Source: CAZUNB01 sp964622235
Lineage (GTDB): Bacteria; Patescibacteriota; Saccharimonadia; Saccharimonadales; JAGPDM01
Length of the DNA stretch: 32,930 bases
Reading direction: 5' to 3'
Assembly (NCBI GenBank): GCA_964622235.1
Contig: CAZUNB010000009.1
Location: 1-32,930, forward strand
Shown: positions 7,321 through 13,991 of the stretch, in pieces
Position numbering within the stretch: the stretch's first letter is position 1
Layout of the letters: the number at the start of each line of letters is the position of its first letter
Notes under the pieces: model-generated
What the model was told of the DNA's origin: nothing
Database searches by the model: none
The model's input: only the letters and a program-made list of their open reading frames with translations
Translations under genes and position numbers: made by a program

Positions 7321-8172
7321 CTAAGCTGTCATTAGAAATTGTAACAATGCTTTTTGAGCGTGCAATCGATTTTCAGCTTGCTGATATATAACCGATTGCA
7401 ATCCATCAATTACGTCATCCGTTACTTCATAGCCACGATAAGCTGGCATATCATGCATAAAGATTGCGTCTGGTTTAGCTAGTTTCATAACCTTCTCATT
7501 GACTTGGAAATCGCTGAATTTTTTAACTAACTTTTCTTTAGCCGCCTCATCACCCATGCTTACCCATGTATCGGTATACACGACATCGCTATCAGCTACA
7601 CCATTATCAATTGTTTTATAACCAGGACCAGCAAAGCTCATTTCAACACCGAGTAGATTCGTAATGCTTCGTAATGAGTTTGCGACATTATTATCGCAAT
7701 CTCCAACATAACAAAGTTTAATATTATCCAAACCTTTAACCTCGTTGATCGTAAGTATATCTGCCAATGCCTGGCATGGGTGAGCTAAATCGCTCAGTGC
7801 GTTAATCAGCGATACTTTTGAATATTCAGCAAATTCTTTGAGACTGTCGTGCTTGTAGACTCGGGCCACAACCATATCTACCATGCTACTAACGACGTTA
7901 GCAATGTCTTTGACCGGCTCGCGGCTATTCAGTCCGAACTCGTCGTTTTTCATAAAGATACTTTGTCCACCAAGCTGGTTTACCGCTACCTCAAAGCTAA
8001 TTCTAGTCCGTAAACTTGGTTTTTCAAACAACATACCAACGGTTTTCCCCAGCAATGGTTTTAGCTTGTTTTCGCCTTCGGATTTTAATTCAGTTTTCAA
8101 TTTTTGGGCCAATTCTAAAATTTCAAGTATTTGTTTTTTTGATAGATCATTGACAGTGAGATAGTGTTGCAT
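7321..8172 (-). CDS. argF: Ornithine carbamoyltransferase
   Basis: This encodes 283 aa, short for the family (about 305-335). OTC transfers carbamoyl from carbamoyl phosphate to ornithine, giving citrulline. The carbamoyl phosphate loop is SLRTR (53-57, usually STRTR). HPCQALAD (131-138) and the ornithine loop SMG (205-207) are present. The usual HCLP active-site motif reads HDMP (240-243), so the conserved cysteine is aspartate, while the following PAYRGYEVTDDVIDG matches OTC well. Acetylornithine-type enzymes cannot be fully excluded, but the SMG loop favours ornithine. Start: AAAGGAG 5 nt before the ATG. It is first in the argFGH operon, 85 nt after a leader ORF with an attenuator-like structure. 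Confidence 0.93.
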   Translation of the reverse strand: MQHYLTVNDLSKKQILEILELAQKLKTELKSEGENKLKPLLGKTVGMLFEKPSLRTRISFEVAVNQLGGQSIFMKNDEFGLNSREPVKDIANVVSSMVDMVVARVYKHDSLKEFAEYSKVSLINALSDLAHPCQALADILTINEVKGLDNIKLCYVGDCDNNVANSLRSITNLLGVEMSFAGPGYKTIDNGVADSDVVYTDTWVSMGDEAAKEKLVKKFSDFQVNEKVMKLAKPDAIFMHDMPAYRGYEVTDDVIDGLQSVIYQQAENRLHAQKALLQFLMTA

Positions 8173-8197
8173 ATTTCTCCTTTTAACTTTTATAGAT

Positions 8198-8249
8198 AAA
8201 AATCCTCACTCCTAAGTATCTTTTAGCGAGGGTAGTTGCGAGGATTTTT
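8198..8249 (-). terminator. Attenuator-type terminator in the argF leader
   Basis: On the minus strand AAAAATCCTCGC (8249-8238) pairs with GTGAGGATTTTT (8209-8198): 12 bp including one G-U. The 3' arm ends in five T. The loop contains a small inner stem. It stands after the leader ORF stop and 25 nt before the argF start, exactly where an intrinsic attenuator would act. Confidence 0.75.
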
Positions 8250-8292
8250 ACTATACTTTATGCATCAACACTACACTCGCAAATACGAGTGT
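8236..8292 (-). promoter_or_regulatory. Alternative leader hairpins (pause and antiterminator)
   Basis: Segment 1, ACACTCG (8292-8286), pairs with segment 2, CGAGTGT (8279-8273), across a 6-nt loop. Segment 2 can instead pair as TTGCGAG (8282-8276) with CTCGCAA (8242-8236), 7 bp perfect. That takes five bases from the 5' arm of the terminator stem. The 1:2, 2:3 and 3:4 pairings are mutually exclusive, as in ribosome-mediated attenuators. Confidence 0.7.
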
Positions 8293-8326
8293 TGAGGCGG
8301 CGTACAGTAGCTTTATAAGAAATCAT
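8258..8326 (-). CDS. Arginine leader peptide (22 aa), attenuator ORF
   Basis: A short ORF of 22 codons from ATG to TAA begins 7 nt after a TATAAT box. It has three arginine codons, CGC-CGC at codons 9-10 and CGT at codon 14; around them the peptide reads TVRRLNTRIC. A ribosome waiting at the CGC pair would cover hairpin segment 1. One finishing at the stop would mask segment 2 and let the terminator form. Its position before argFGH makes arginine-sensing attenuation the natural reading. It is not a known named leader, and peptide expression is unproven. No SD is present, so translation would start on a leaderless mRNA. Confidence 0.7.
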   Translation of the reverse strand: MISYKATVRRLNTRICECSVDA

Positions 8327-8333
8327 ATTTACA

Positions 8334-8361
8334 ATTATACTGTTAATTTTATAATATGCAA
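8334..8361 (-). promoter_or_regulatory. Promoter of the argFGH leader transcript
   Basis: TTGCAT (8361-8356) and a perfect TATAAT (8339-8334) are 16 nt apart on the minus strand. Predicted initiation falls at or within a base or two of the leader ATG at 8326. Confidence 0.75.
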
Positions 8362-8383
8362 AACGTGTATGCGCTAATTTCTC

Positions 8384-8872
8384 CTAGACAGAAAAGATCT
8401 TGCCAGCAATTATACCGATAGCGGTAGATATTCCACCGATTACAAATATTTCTAATGCACTTTTTAATGGAGAGACACCAACAATTTTACCCTTAACGTA
8501 GCCGAGCAATAGGAGTCCTAGTAGAGCTGCAACAATTGCAATATTACGAGAATACTCCATCGAAAATGAAAAAATTGGAACCAAAGGAACAAGACCTGCT
8601 ATGAAGTACGAAACAAACATAATCACTCCACTGACAATAGGAACTTTAAACGAGTCACTTTTATCTAATTGATGGGCAGACTTTGAGCTGAGATATTGTC
8701 CTGAGCCCATCGATAGAGCCTCTACTAAAATTGTGACAACACCTGCTAGGATTACAACCTGTTTATTGTTTGTACCCGTACTAACACCAACAATAACACC
8801 AGTTGTCGAAACAAGCGCATCATTGAAACCAAACATTGCACTTTGAAGGTATTCTTTTTTTACTTTATCCAT
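8384..8872 (-). CDS. VIT1/CCC1-type metal (Fe/Mn) transporter family protein
   Basis: This encodes 162 aa, an integral membrane protein with about five spans. The N-terminal signature FGFNDALVSTTGVIVGVSTG, then EALSMGSGQYLSSKS, is typical of the vacuolar iron transporter (VIT1/CCC1) family, which exchanges Fe2+ or Mn2+ for protons. The long cytoplasmic metal-binding domain of larger members is missing, as in many compact bacterial versions. Direction of transport in this cell is unknown. The start is leaderless-like, with TATAAT 6 nt before the ATG. Its stop lies 23 nt before the argF -35 box, so argFGH has its own promoter, with possible read-through. Confidence 0.88.
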   Translation of the reverse strand: MDKVKKEYLQSAMFGFNDALVSTTGVIVGVSTGTNNKQVVILAGVVTILVEALSMGSGQYLSSKSAHQLDKSDSFKVPIVSGVIMFVSYFIAGLVPLVPIFSFSMEYSRNIAIVAALLGLLLLGYVKGKIVGVSPLKSALEIFVIGGISTAIGIIAGKIFSV

Positions 8873-8878
8873 GACCTA

Positions 8879-8884
8879 ATTATA
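8879..8884 (-). promoter_or_regulatory. -10 box of the VIT-family gene, leaderless type
   Basis: A perfect TATAAT on the minus strand ends 6 nt before the ATG at 8872. There is no SD. Confidence 0.6.
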
Positions 8885-8929
8885 CTCCGATAGCTACTTA
8901 AAGACTAAAAAATTAAAGTCACTGACTAA

Positions 8930-9733
8930 TTACTTAATCATTGTAAAATAGGTTTGACCAGCTCCGATTAAATTTGCTTGATCTGCATTTGCAATTACTC
9001 GAATTTTTGGCTGAATAACAACATCCCCTGCCATCGAATTCCAATTTTCAAATAATTTTCCGATTTGATCAATACCGCTATGACTAAGATATTGACCAAC
9101 ACCACCACCAATAAAAACCATTTCAGGTTGCAAAATAGCTACTGAGTTCCACAGTCCCGGTGCAAACAGATTGGCATATTCTCGCCATTGTTCTTGCGTA
9201 GCTGCTGATGCCTTGCAATCAAAGTGATCAAGAAATGCAGGACCTGCAGCTATTTGCTCCCAGCTCTTTTCTCCGATGAGCATATGACCAGCCTCGCTAT
9301 TTTCAATCACACCTGGATTCTTAATATCAACATAACCGATTCCAATACTGGTGCCGATTGCAACATAAACCCAACGTTCTATCTTCTGAAAGTTTCGTGC
9401 TGCAACACTAAATGCACCAGCCTGAGCATCATTAATAATGTGAAGGCGAAGCTCGTACTTCTGTCGATCGATAAATTTCGAAAATTCTACATCTCCCCAA
9501 GCAACGCGACGAGAAGTTTTTACCAGTTGTCGCTTCCCATCAGTTAATCCAGCTATAGCAATTACGACATCCTTAAACGGATGTTTATCAAGATAATCTG
9601 CTAAAAGCTTGGAAAAACCTTCAACGGTTTGAGGTTTTTTCAAACGTACCAGATCAGAGATTTGATAATCACGGCTACAGTTTGCAAATCGCACCCATGA
9701 CCCACCGACATCAACGACAATTACTGAATCCAT
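8930..9733 (-). CDS. ROK/glucokinase-like sugar kinase
   Basis: This encodes 267 aa with an ASKHA-type kinase fold. The N-terminal phosphate loop is VIVVDVGGSWVRFA; IAIAGLTDG follows, then INDAQAGAF with a likely catalytic Asp, the second phosphate motif VAIGTSIGIGYV, ENSEAGHMLIG, and the adenosine motif VFIGGGVGQYL. The ROK zinc-binding CxCGxxGC motif is not seen, so substrate (glucose, an amino sugar or other) is uncertain. I start at the ATG at 9733, which has a TATACT box 6 nt upstream. The longer ORF start at 9766 overlaps the end of the RNase Y gene. It is the last gene of a minus-strand block. Confidence 0.8.
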   Translation of the reverse strand: MDSVIVVDVGGSWVRFANCSRDYQISDLVRLKKPQTVEGFSKLLADYLDKHPFKDVVIAIAGLTDGKRQLVKTSRRVAWGDVEFSKFIDRQKYELRLHIINDAQAGAFSVAARNFQKIERWVYVAIGTSIGIGYVDIKNPGVIENSEAGHMLIGEKSWEQIAAGPAFLDHFDCKASAATQEQWREYANLFAPGLWNSVAILQPEMVFIGGGVGQYLSHSGIDQIGKLFENWNSMAGDVVIQPKIRVIANADQANLIGAGQTYFTMIK

Positions 9734-9739
9734 AGTTCT

Positions 9740-9745
9740 AGTATA
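9740..9745 (-). promoter_or_regulatory. -10 box of the ROK-like kinase, leaderless type
   Basis: TATACT on the minus strand ends 6 nt before the ATG at 9733. It lies just after the RNase Y stop codon. A clear -35 is not seen. Confidence 0.5.
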
Positions 9746-9755
9746 CCCCACTGCT

Positions 9756-11267
9756 TTATTTTGCATACTCGATAGCGCGAGTTTCGCGAATTATATTCAC
9801 CTTAATCGTTCCAGGATAGCTTAGCGTGGCTTCAATCTTGTTAGCAATATCACGTGCCAACTGAATCGACGCTAAGTCATCAATACTTTCTGGACGAACA
9901 AAGATTCGAATTTCACGACCAGCACTAATCGCGTATGTTTTTTCAATACCTGGAAAAGCATTTGCAACATTTTCAAGATCCTGCATACGTTTAACGAAAT
10001 CTTCAGCGCTAGCACTACGAGCACCAGGTCGGGCTGCACTTACTGCATCAACTACACGAATAACCACTGCTTCTGGGGTTGTGGCTTCGACATCGTCATG
10101 GTGAGCCCTAATAGCGTGAACGATTTCCGGCTTCATGCCAGCTTTTTCGGCCAAATCGGCGCCGATATGATGGTGCTTGCCTTCTATTTTATGGGTAACG
10201 GCTTTTCCGATGTCGTGCAATAGTGCTGCTGTTTTCGTTACTTGGACATCAAGACCGAGCTCACTCGCCAACATACCGGCTAAGTGGGCCATCTCTGTAC
10301 TATGCTTTAGGACATTCTGACCATAGCTGGTACGGAATTTTAGCTCGCCTAGTAGCTGCTTCATCTCTTTCGGCAGATTCGGTACGCCAACTTCACGCAT
10401 GGCTTCTTCAGCAGCTTTATCAAGTTCTTTATCAATTTCATTTTGAGCTTTTTCAACTACCTCTTCAATACGTCCCGGGTGAACACGACCATCTTTCATC
10501 AATTTTTCGAGTACGACTCGAGCAACTTGACGGCGAACTGGATCAAAACAACTTAAGACAACCATCCCCGGAGCTTCATCGACTAAAACATCAACACCCG
10601 TTAGCTTTTGAATTGCCTGAATATTTCGACCTTCTTTACCAATTATTCGACCCTTCATTTCTTCTGGTAGTGGCAACGATGTAACAGTACGCTCGGTCGT
10701 GACATCACTAGCAAGTCGCTCCATGCTTTCTAGCAAAATCATTTTAGCATTATCTTCGGCGGTATCTTTGGCCTCATTTTGAAGCTTGGCAACCAAGCCG
10801 ACTAAGTCACTTTTAACATCTTTTTCGGTAGCTTTGATTAACTTCTCTTTTGCTTCGGCCTTAGAAAGACCTGCAATTTTATCAAGATTAGCAAGTTGCT
10901 TTTTTCTAATCTCCCCTATTGCATCTTTTAATTCTTCAATTTCTTTTTCATCTTTATCCAGCTTTTCTTTTCGTTGATCAATCGTATCGATCTTAGCATC
11001 AAGTGACTCCTCACGTTTTACAACACGTCTCTCGGTTTCAGCTAGTTCACGACGAAGCGATTTCTCTTCTTCGCGAGCTTCATCAACAGCCCTCTGGGCT
11101 TCAGCCTTGGCTTTACTTAGAACTTCTTCGGCTTCTTTTTTGGCTTTTTCAAGTGCTTTATTGGCATTTTCCTCAGCATTACCATGTTTCTTCTTAACCA
11201 TTACTTGACCACCAGCTACGCCGGCACCGGCGCCAACCAAGGCGGCAATAATTATTGCTATTTCCAT
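9756..11267 (-). CDS. rny: Ribonuclease Y
   Basis: This encodes 503 aa. RNase Y is a membrane-anchored endonuclease that starts mRNA decay in many bacteria lacking RNase E. An N-terminal TM helix (about 3-24) is followed by a long charged coiled coil (about 30-190). The KH domain has GRIIGKEGRNIQAIQ (206-220). The HD domain has H321 and the core LLHDIGKAVTH (349-359), with HHHIGADLAEKAG and RAHHDD following. Length is near the usual 510-520 aa. The start has a strong AAGGAG site. The upstream leader is long, about 150 nt from the best -10 box. Confidence 0.97.
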   Translation of the reverse strand: MEIAIIIAALVGAGAGVAGGQVMVKKKHGNAEENANKALEKAKKEAEEVLSKAKAEAQRAVDEAREEEKSLRRELAETERRVVKREESLDAKIDTIDQRKEKLDKDEKEIEELKDAIGEIRKKQLANLDKIAGLSKAEAKEKLIKATEKDVKSDLVGLVAKLQNEAKDTAEDNAKMILLESMERLASDVTTERTVTSLPLPEEMKGRIIGKEGRNIQAIQKLTGVDVLVDEAPGMVVLSCFDPVRRQVARVVLEKLMKDGRVHPGRIEEVVEKAQNEIDKELDKAAEEAMREVGVPNLPKEMKQLLGELKFRTSYGQNVLKHSTEMAHLAGMLASELGLDVQVTKTAALLHDIGKAVTHKIEGKHHHIGADLAEKAGMKPEIVHAIRAHHDDVEATTPEAVVIRVVDAVSAARPGARSASAEDFVKRMQDLENVANAFPGIEKTYAISAGREIRIFVRPESIDDLASIQLARDIANKIEATLSYPGTIKVNIIRETRAIEYAK

Positions 11268-11460
11268 ATATTACTCCTTCTTTTTACGCCTCTCGGAACG
11301 CGTGCTGAAACAATGACTCTGTCGAGCTGAATCTTACTTACAGCTCTTTCGATGATCGGTACGGTCTTTGAGGATTGATTTCGGTCTATTACACTAAAAC
11401 GATGGTATATCGCTTACGACCCATAGTATAGCAAATATATAAACCTTCTGTTTGATTTTC
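11268..11460 (-). promoter_or_regulatory. RNase Y promoter and long 5' leader
   Basis: An extended -10 box TGC-TATACT lies at 11430-11425 on the minus strand, leaving a leader of about 150 nt. A hairpin GAGCTG-CAGCTC (11324-11346, 11-nt loop) is in the leader, and AAGGAG precedes the ATG. No known riboswitch is recognised. Confidence 0.5.
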
Positions 11461-11850
11461 TTATTTTTTTGGTTTTGTGATATTTGGCTGACCGCCATAC
11501 TCAGGCACGAGTATACTCGGCTGTTCTATTAGTGAGAGCTGACGTACACCATCTTCCAGCCAACTGTCGCCACTGGATGAAACATTACGAACTGATAACG
11601 TAAAAGACAGTGTGTTAAATACTGCAAAACCAATACGAAGCCCAGTAAAGCTGCCGGGTCCAGCGAATATGACCAAACCAATAATATCCTGCCAAGGTGT
11701 TTCTGATTTTTTCATACTATTTTTTATTCGAATCAAGATATCTTGTTCGAGATGTCGTTTTGAACTCCATCTATCACTATAGATAACTTCATTATCTTCA
11801 ATAATATAAAGCTCAGCATCGTCTGAGGAGGTCTTAATTGCCAAGATCAT
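11461..11850 (-). CDS. tsaB: TsaB-like protein, short form (t6A tRNA modification)
   Basis: This encodes 129 aa. TsaB helps TsaD and TsaE place t6A at A37 of ANN-decoding tRNAs. The N-terminal ASKHA lobe is clear: MILAIKTSSDDAELYI, then the family motif GPGSFTGLRIG (about residues 68-78). Full TsaB proteins are about 220-230 aa; here most of the second lobe is gone and only a terminal VPEYGGQPNITKPKK tail follows. No other TsaB or TsaD is in the window. The gene overlaps tsaE by 4 nt (ATGA), so the two are coupled. Confidence 0.82.
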   Translation of the reverse strand: MILAIKTSSDDAELYIIEDNEVIYSDRWSSKRHLEQDILIRIKNSMKKSETPWQDIIGLVIFAGPGSFTGLRIGFAVFNTLSFTLSVRNVSSSGDSWLEDGVRQLSLIEQPSILVPEYGGQPNITKPKK

Positions 11851-12302
11851 TTGATTTGGTCCGCAAGTTGATTAGATCGCTGTCCGTAGGCTATAAACTC
11901 TAGGATTCGACTGTTTTCACCAGTTGCTGCATAATCGATAACTAATCTATCGGTTACAATCTCGCTGAGATCGAGCCACTCAACGATTGTCGCCACGTCA
12001 CTTGAATCGATTGATTGTCGTAATTCTTCTTCCAGGATTCCTAACTCAGTACCAAGTCGGTAAAAATCATAATGATGAATCTCAAAATCAGAAGTTTGAT
12101 ATATTTTAGAAATAGTAAAACTCGGACTACTTACTTCGTCCGAGCTATTCGCACCTTTAGCAATTCCTCTAACTAGCTGAGTTTTTCCACTACCAAGATC
12201 ACCGCGCAATTCGATAACATCGTGAGGCTTAAGGACCGCGCCCAGTCTCACGCCGAGAGCGAAAGTAGTCTCGGGCGCGTTGGAATTGATTACGAACGTC
12301 AT
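11847..12302 (-). CDS. tsaE: TsaE, t6A synthesis ATPase
   Basis: This encodes 151 aa from the ATG at 12302. P-loop GDLGSGKT is at 34-41. SSPSFTISKIY and the family motif HHYDFYRLG follow, then VATIVEWLD. TsaE binds TsaBD and drives its cycle by ATP hydrolysis. Earlier in-frame Mets at 12314, 12323 and 12344 are possible, but the fold begins at TFVINS, so the shorter start is preferred. Even so it overlaps the preceding lamin-tail gene by 74 nt in another frame. No clear SD is present. Confidence 0.9.
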   Translation of the reverse strand: MTFVINSNAPETTFALGVRLGAVLKPHDVIELRGDLGSGKTQLVRGIAKGANSSDEVSSPSFTISKIYQTSDFEIHHYDFYRLGTELGILEEELRQSIDSSDVATIVEWLDLSEIVTDRLVIDYAATGENSRILEFIAYGQRSNQLADQIK

Positions 12303-13848
12303 AGCGTGACTCATATAGACCATATAGTAATGTAGTGCCTCCAATCAGTCCAATCACCGGCCAGTTGGCATCTTTTAACGGGTCAGTTACCGCAACCTGG
12401 CGGAATGGATCGCTTGAGCTGATACTTTTAGCGATTTTTCGGCAACGCTTCGTCTCAGGGTTTCGTTCCTGTCCGGGCTCACATACCTTTAGTGTACTAT
12501 TGCTCAACGTAAGGCTTTTGCAGCGATTTGTTTCTGGATTGCGAAATTGTCCGACCTTGCAAGGTGTTTGGCTCGAACTTACACTAGATAGTTTGCGACA
12601 CCGATTGGACTCTGGATTGCGGTACTGATCAGCTGCGCAAGCCTGAAGATCACTGTCTGTTGCACCTTTTAACTTGCAGCGATTTGTTTCTGGATTGCGA
12701 AATTGGTCGTCACGACACTCTTTTATTTCTTTTTCGTCTTTTATAGGTACCTCCGCATCACCGACAGGTAATTTCAAGATATTTTCAGCACTTGGGGTTG
12801 GTTCCAGTGTCCACTGCCAACCACCATCAAATCGAGCATAACTTCGCCCCTCTTCAACATTTAAATAATCAACTGAATCAAGCTGCTTATCATATTTATC
12901 CAGTAACCTTACTGTTCCACCCGAGTTTGTCAGACTAACCAACTTATCTTTTGATAAAAATGTTGCATATTTACCAGGTTCGAGAATCATATCAGGCAGT
13001 ACTATCACATTTGCGCTACTAGTTTTTAATTTATAATTTTTTAGATTGACCGCTTCATTATTTGGATTAAATAACTCTACAAACTCATCTTCAGCATCTG
13101 ACTGCGGAGCAGTAGGGTCTGGCAGTAGTTCATTAATTTCTAATGGCAGAAGTGCCACATCAGCTGGTGGATCCGATGGTTTTACTATTTCCTGTTCATA
13201 CAACCCACCACTATGAAGAGCGGGGCTAGTTTGAATAAAATAATCTGACAAATTATCATTTGTGTCTCGGAATTGATGAACTGACTCAGGACAACGCTGC
13301 CAAGCAATTGATGCTGAACTTGACACCACAGGTTTATTCTCTTTGCCACCACCAATAAAATCGCCCCACGTGGCTGTATCTAGAACCTGACTATTACCTA
13401 AAACAATTTGGATTTGGCCAACTGTATCATTTAGACCAGTTGAGAAGTACTGGTCAGCAACAAGTGAATTATCACGAGAGAAGCCAACAAATGAGAAAGC
13501 CGGAAGTATAAAATCAGTAGCTCCACTCGGGCTTAATTTTACTAAATCTGTAGAAGTGCCGTTTGTAATTTTACCGTCAACACCTACAGTGCCATTTCGA
13601 ATATAGCGAACCACTAAGTTAGTTACCGAAATAGCTCGATTTGTTTGGTTGTGTAGTTCAACAAACTCAGAAGTTCCTTGCGTTACAAATTGGCTAATCA
13701 CAATCGGTGCTGAAGATTGTACAGTTGATATTGAAGAACAATTATCTGAAGCTGCCTGGGCAATAACTGGTGCTGAACCGAAAAATGGTGAAAACATAAA
13801 AATAATAGCTAGAGAAATCGCAGTCAGTATTCTACGGAACGCGTTCAT
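12229..13848 (-). CDS. Secreted or surface lamin-tail-domain protein with four Cys repeats
   Basis: This encodes 539 aa from the ATG at 13848, fixed by a TTGACG-18-TATGAT promoter ending 6 nt upstream. It has a signal peptide of about 32 residues with an AQA-type cleavage site. Two lamin-tail-like beta domains follow: the first with VISQFVTQGTSEFVELHN, the second with LEINELLPDPTAPQSDAEDE and FVELFNPNNEAVNLKNYKL. Four repeats of the form C-x3-Q-x-RNPE-T/S-x-RC come next, then a hydrophobic span (WPVIGLIGGTTLLYGLYE) and a basic tail rich in Arg. This is a cell-surface layout, with the protein anchored at its C-terminus and the repeats near the membrane. A ligand or enzyme partner is not evident; lamin-tail domains are often extracellular binding modules. 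Confidence 0.88.
   Translation of the reverse strand: MNAFRRILTAISLAIIFMFSPFFGSAPVIAQAASDNCSSISTVQSSAPIVISQFVTQGTSEFVELHNQTNRAISVTNLVVRYIRNGTVGVDGKITNGTSTDLVKLSPSGATDFILPAFSFVGFSRDNSLVADQYFSTGLNDTVGQIQIVLGNSQVLDTATWGDFIGGGKENKPVVSSSASIAWQRCPESVHQFRDTNDNLSDYFIQTSPALHSGGLYEQEIVKPSDPPADVALLPLEINELLPDPTAPQSDAEDEFVELFNPNNEAVNLKNYKLKTSSANVIVLPDMILEPGKYATFLSKDKLVSLTNSGGTVRLLDKYDKQLDSVDYLNVEEGRSYARFDGGWQWTLEPTPSAENILKLPVGDAEVPIKDEKEIKECRDDQFRNPETNRCKLKGATDSDLQACAADQYRNPESNRCRKLSSVSSSQTPCKVGQFRNPETNRCKSLTLSNSTLKVCEPGQERNPETKRCRKIAKSISSSDPFRQVAVTDPLKDANWPVIGLIGGTTLLYGLYESRYDVRNQFQRARDYFRSRRETGRGP
12436..12715 (-). repeat. Four in-gene repeats coding C-x3-Q-x-RNPE-x-x-RC
   Basis: Units lie at about 12670-12715, 12594-12640, 12517-12560 and 12436-12485. 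Two of them share an exact run of about 30 nt, so they arose by in-gene duplication. Each codes for a pair of cysteines 13-14 residues apart around a constant RNPE core. Confidence 0.8.
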
Positions 13849-13854
13849 ATTTGC

Positions 13855-13884
13855 ATCATACACAGACGGACATTTTTTCGTCAA
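13855..13884 (-). promoter_or_regulatory. Promoter of the lamin-tail / tsaE / tsaB operon
   Basis: TTGACG (13884-13879) and TATGAT (13860-13855) are 18 nt apart on the minus strand, with an upstream TG. The -10 box ends 6 nt before the ATG, implying leaderless mRNA. Confidence 0.75.
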
Positions 13885-13979
13885 GTTCGACTTTAAGTTA
13901 GCTTTTACTAGATTTTAATAATAGAAATTACAATATTTTATCAGTTAATGAACAGTAGAAGACCATTACCATCTAGTGC

Positions 13980-13985
13980 TACAAT
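13980..13985 (+). promoter_or_regulatory. -10 box of the PRC-barrel gene, leaderless type
   Basis: TACAAT ends 6 nt before the ATG at 13992. There is no SD. Confidence 0.5.
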
Positions 13986-13991
13986 GTAGCC

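Noticed and set aside
8173..8326. Arginine riboswitch or T-box instead of a leader-peptide attenuator
   Set aside because: No T-box motif and no recognised aptamer; the Arg-codon ORF with exclusive hairpins explains the region better.
10223..10684. 153-aa plus-strand open frame
   Set aside because: Shadow of the RNase Y gene on the other strand, low-complexity and with no start signals.
12335..12628. 97-aa plus-strand open frame with repeated segments
   Set aside because: Its repeats are only the antisense of the RNPE repeats in the lamin-tail gene.
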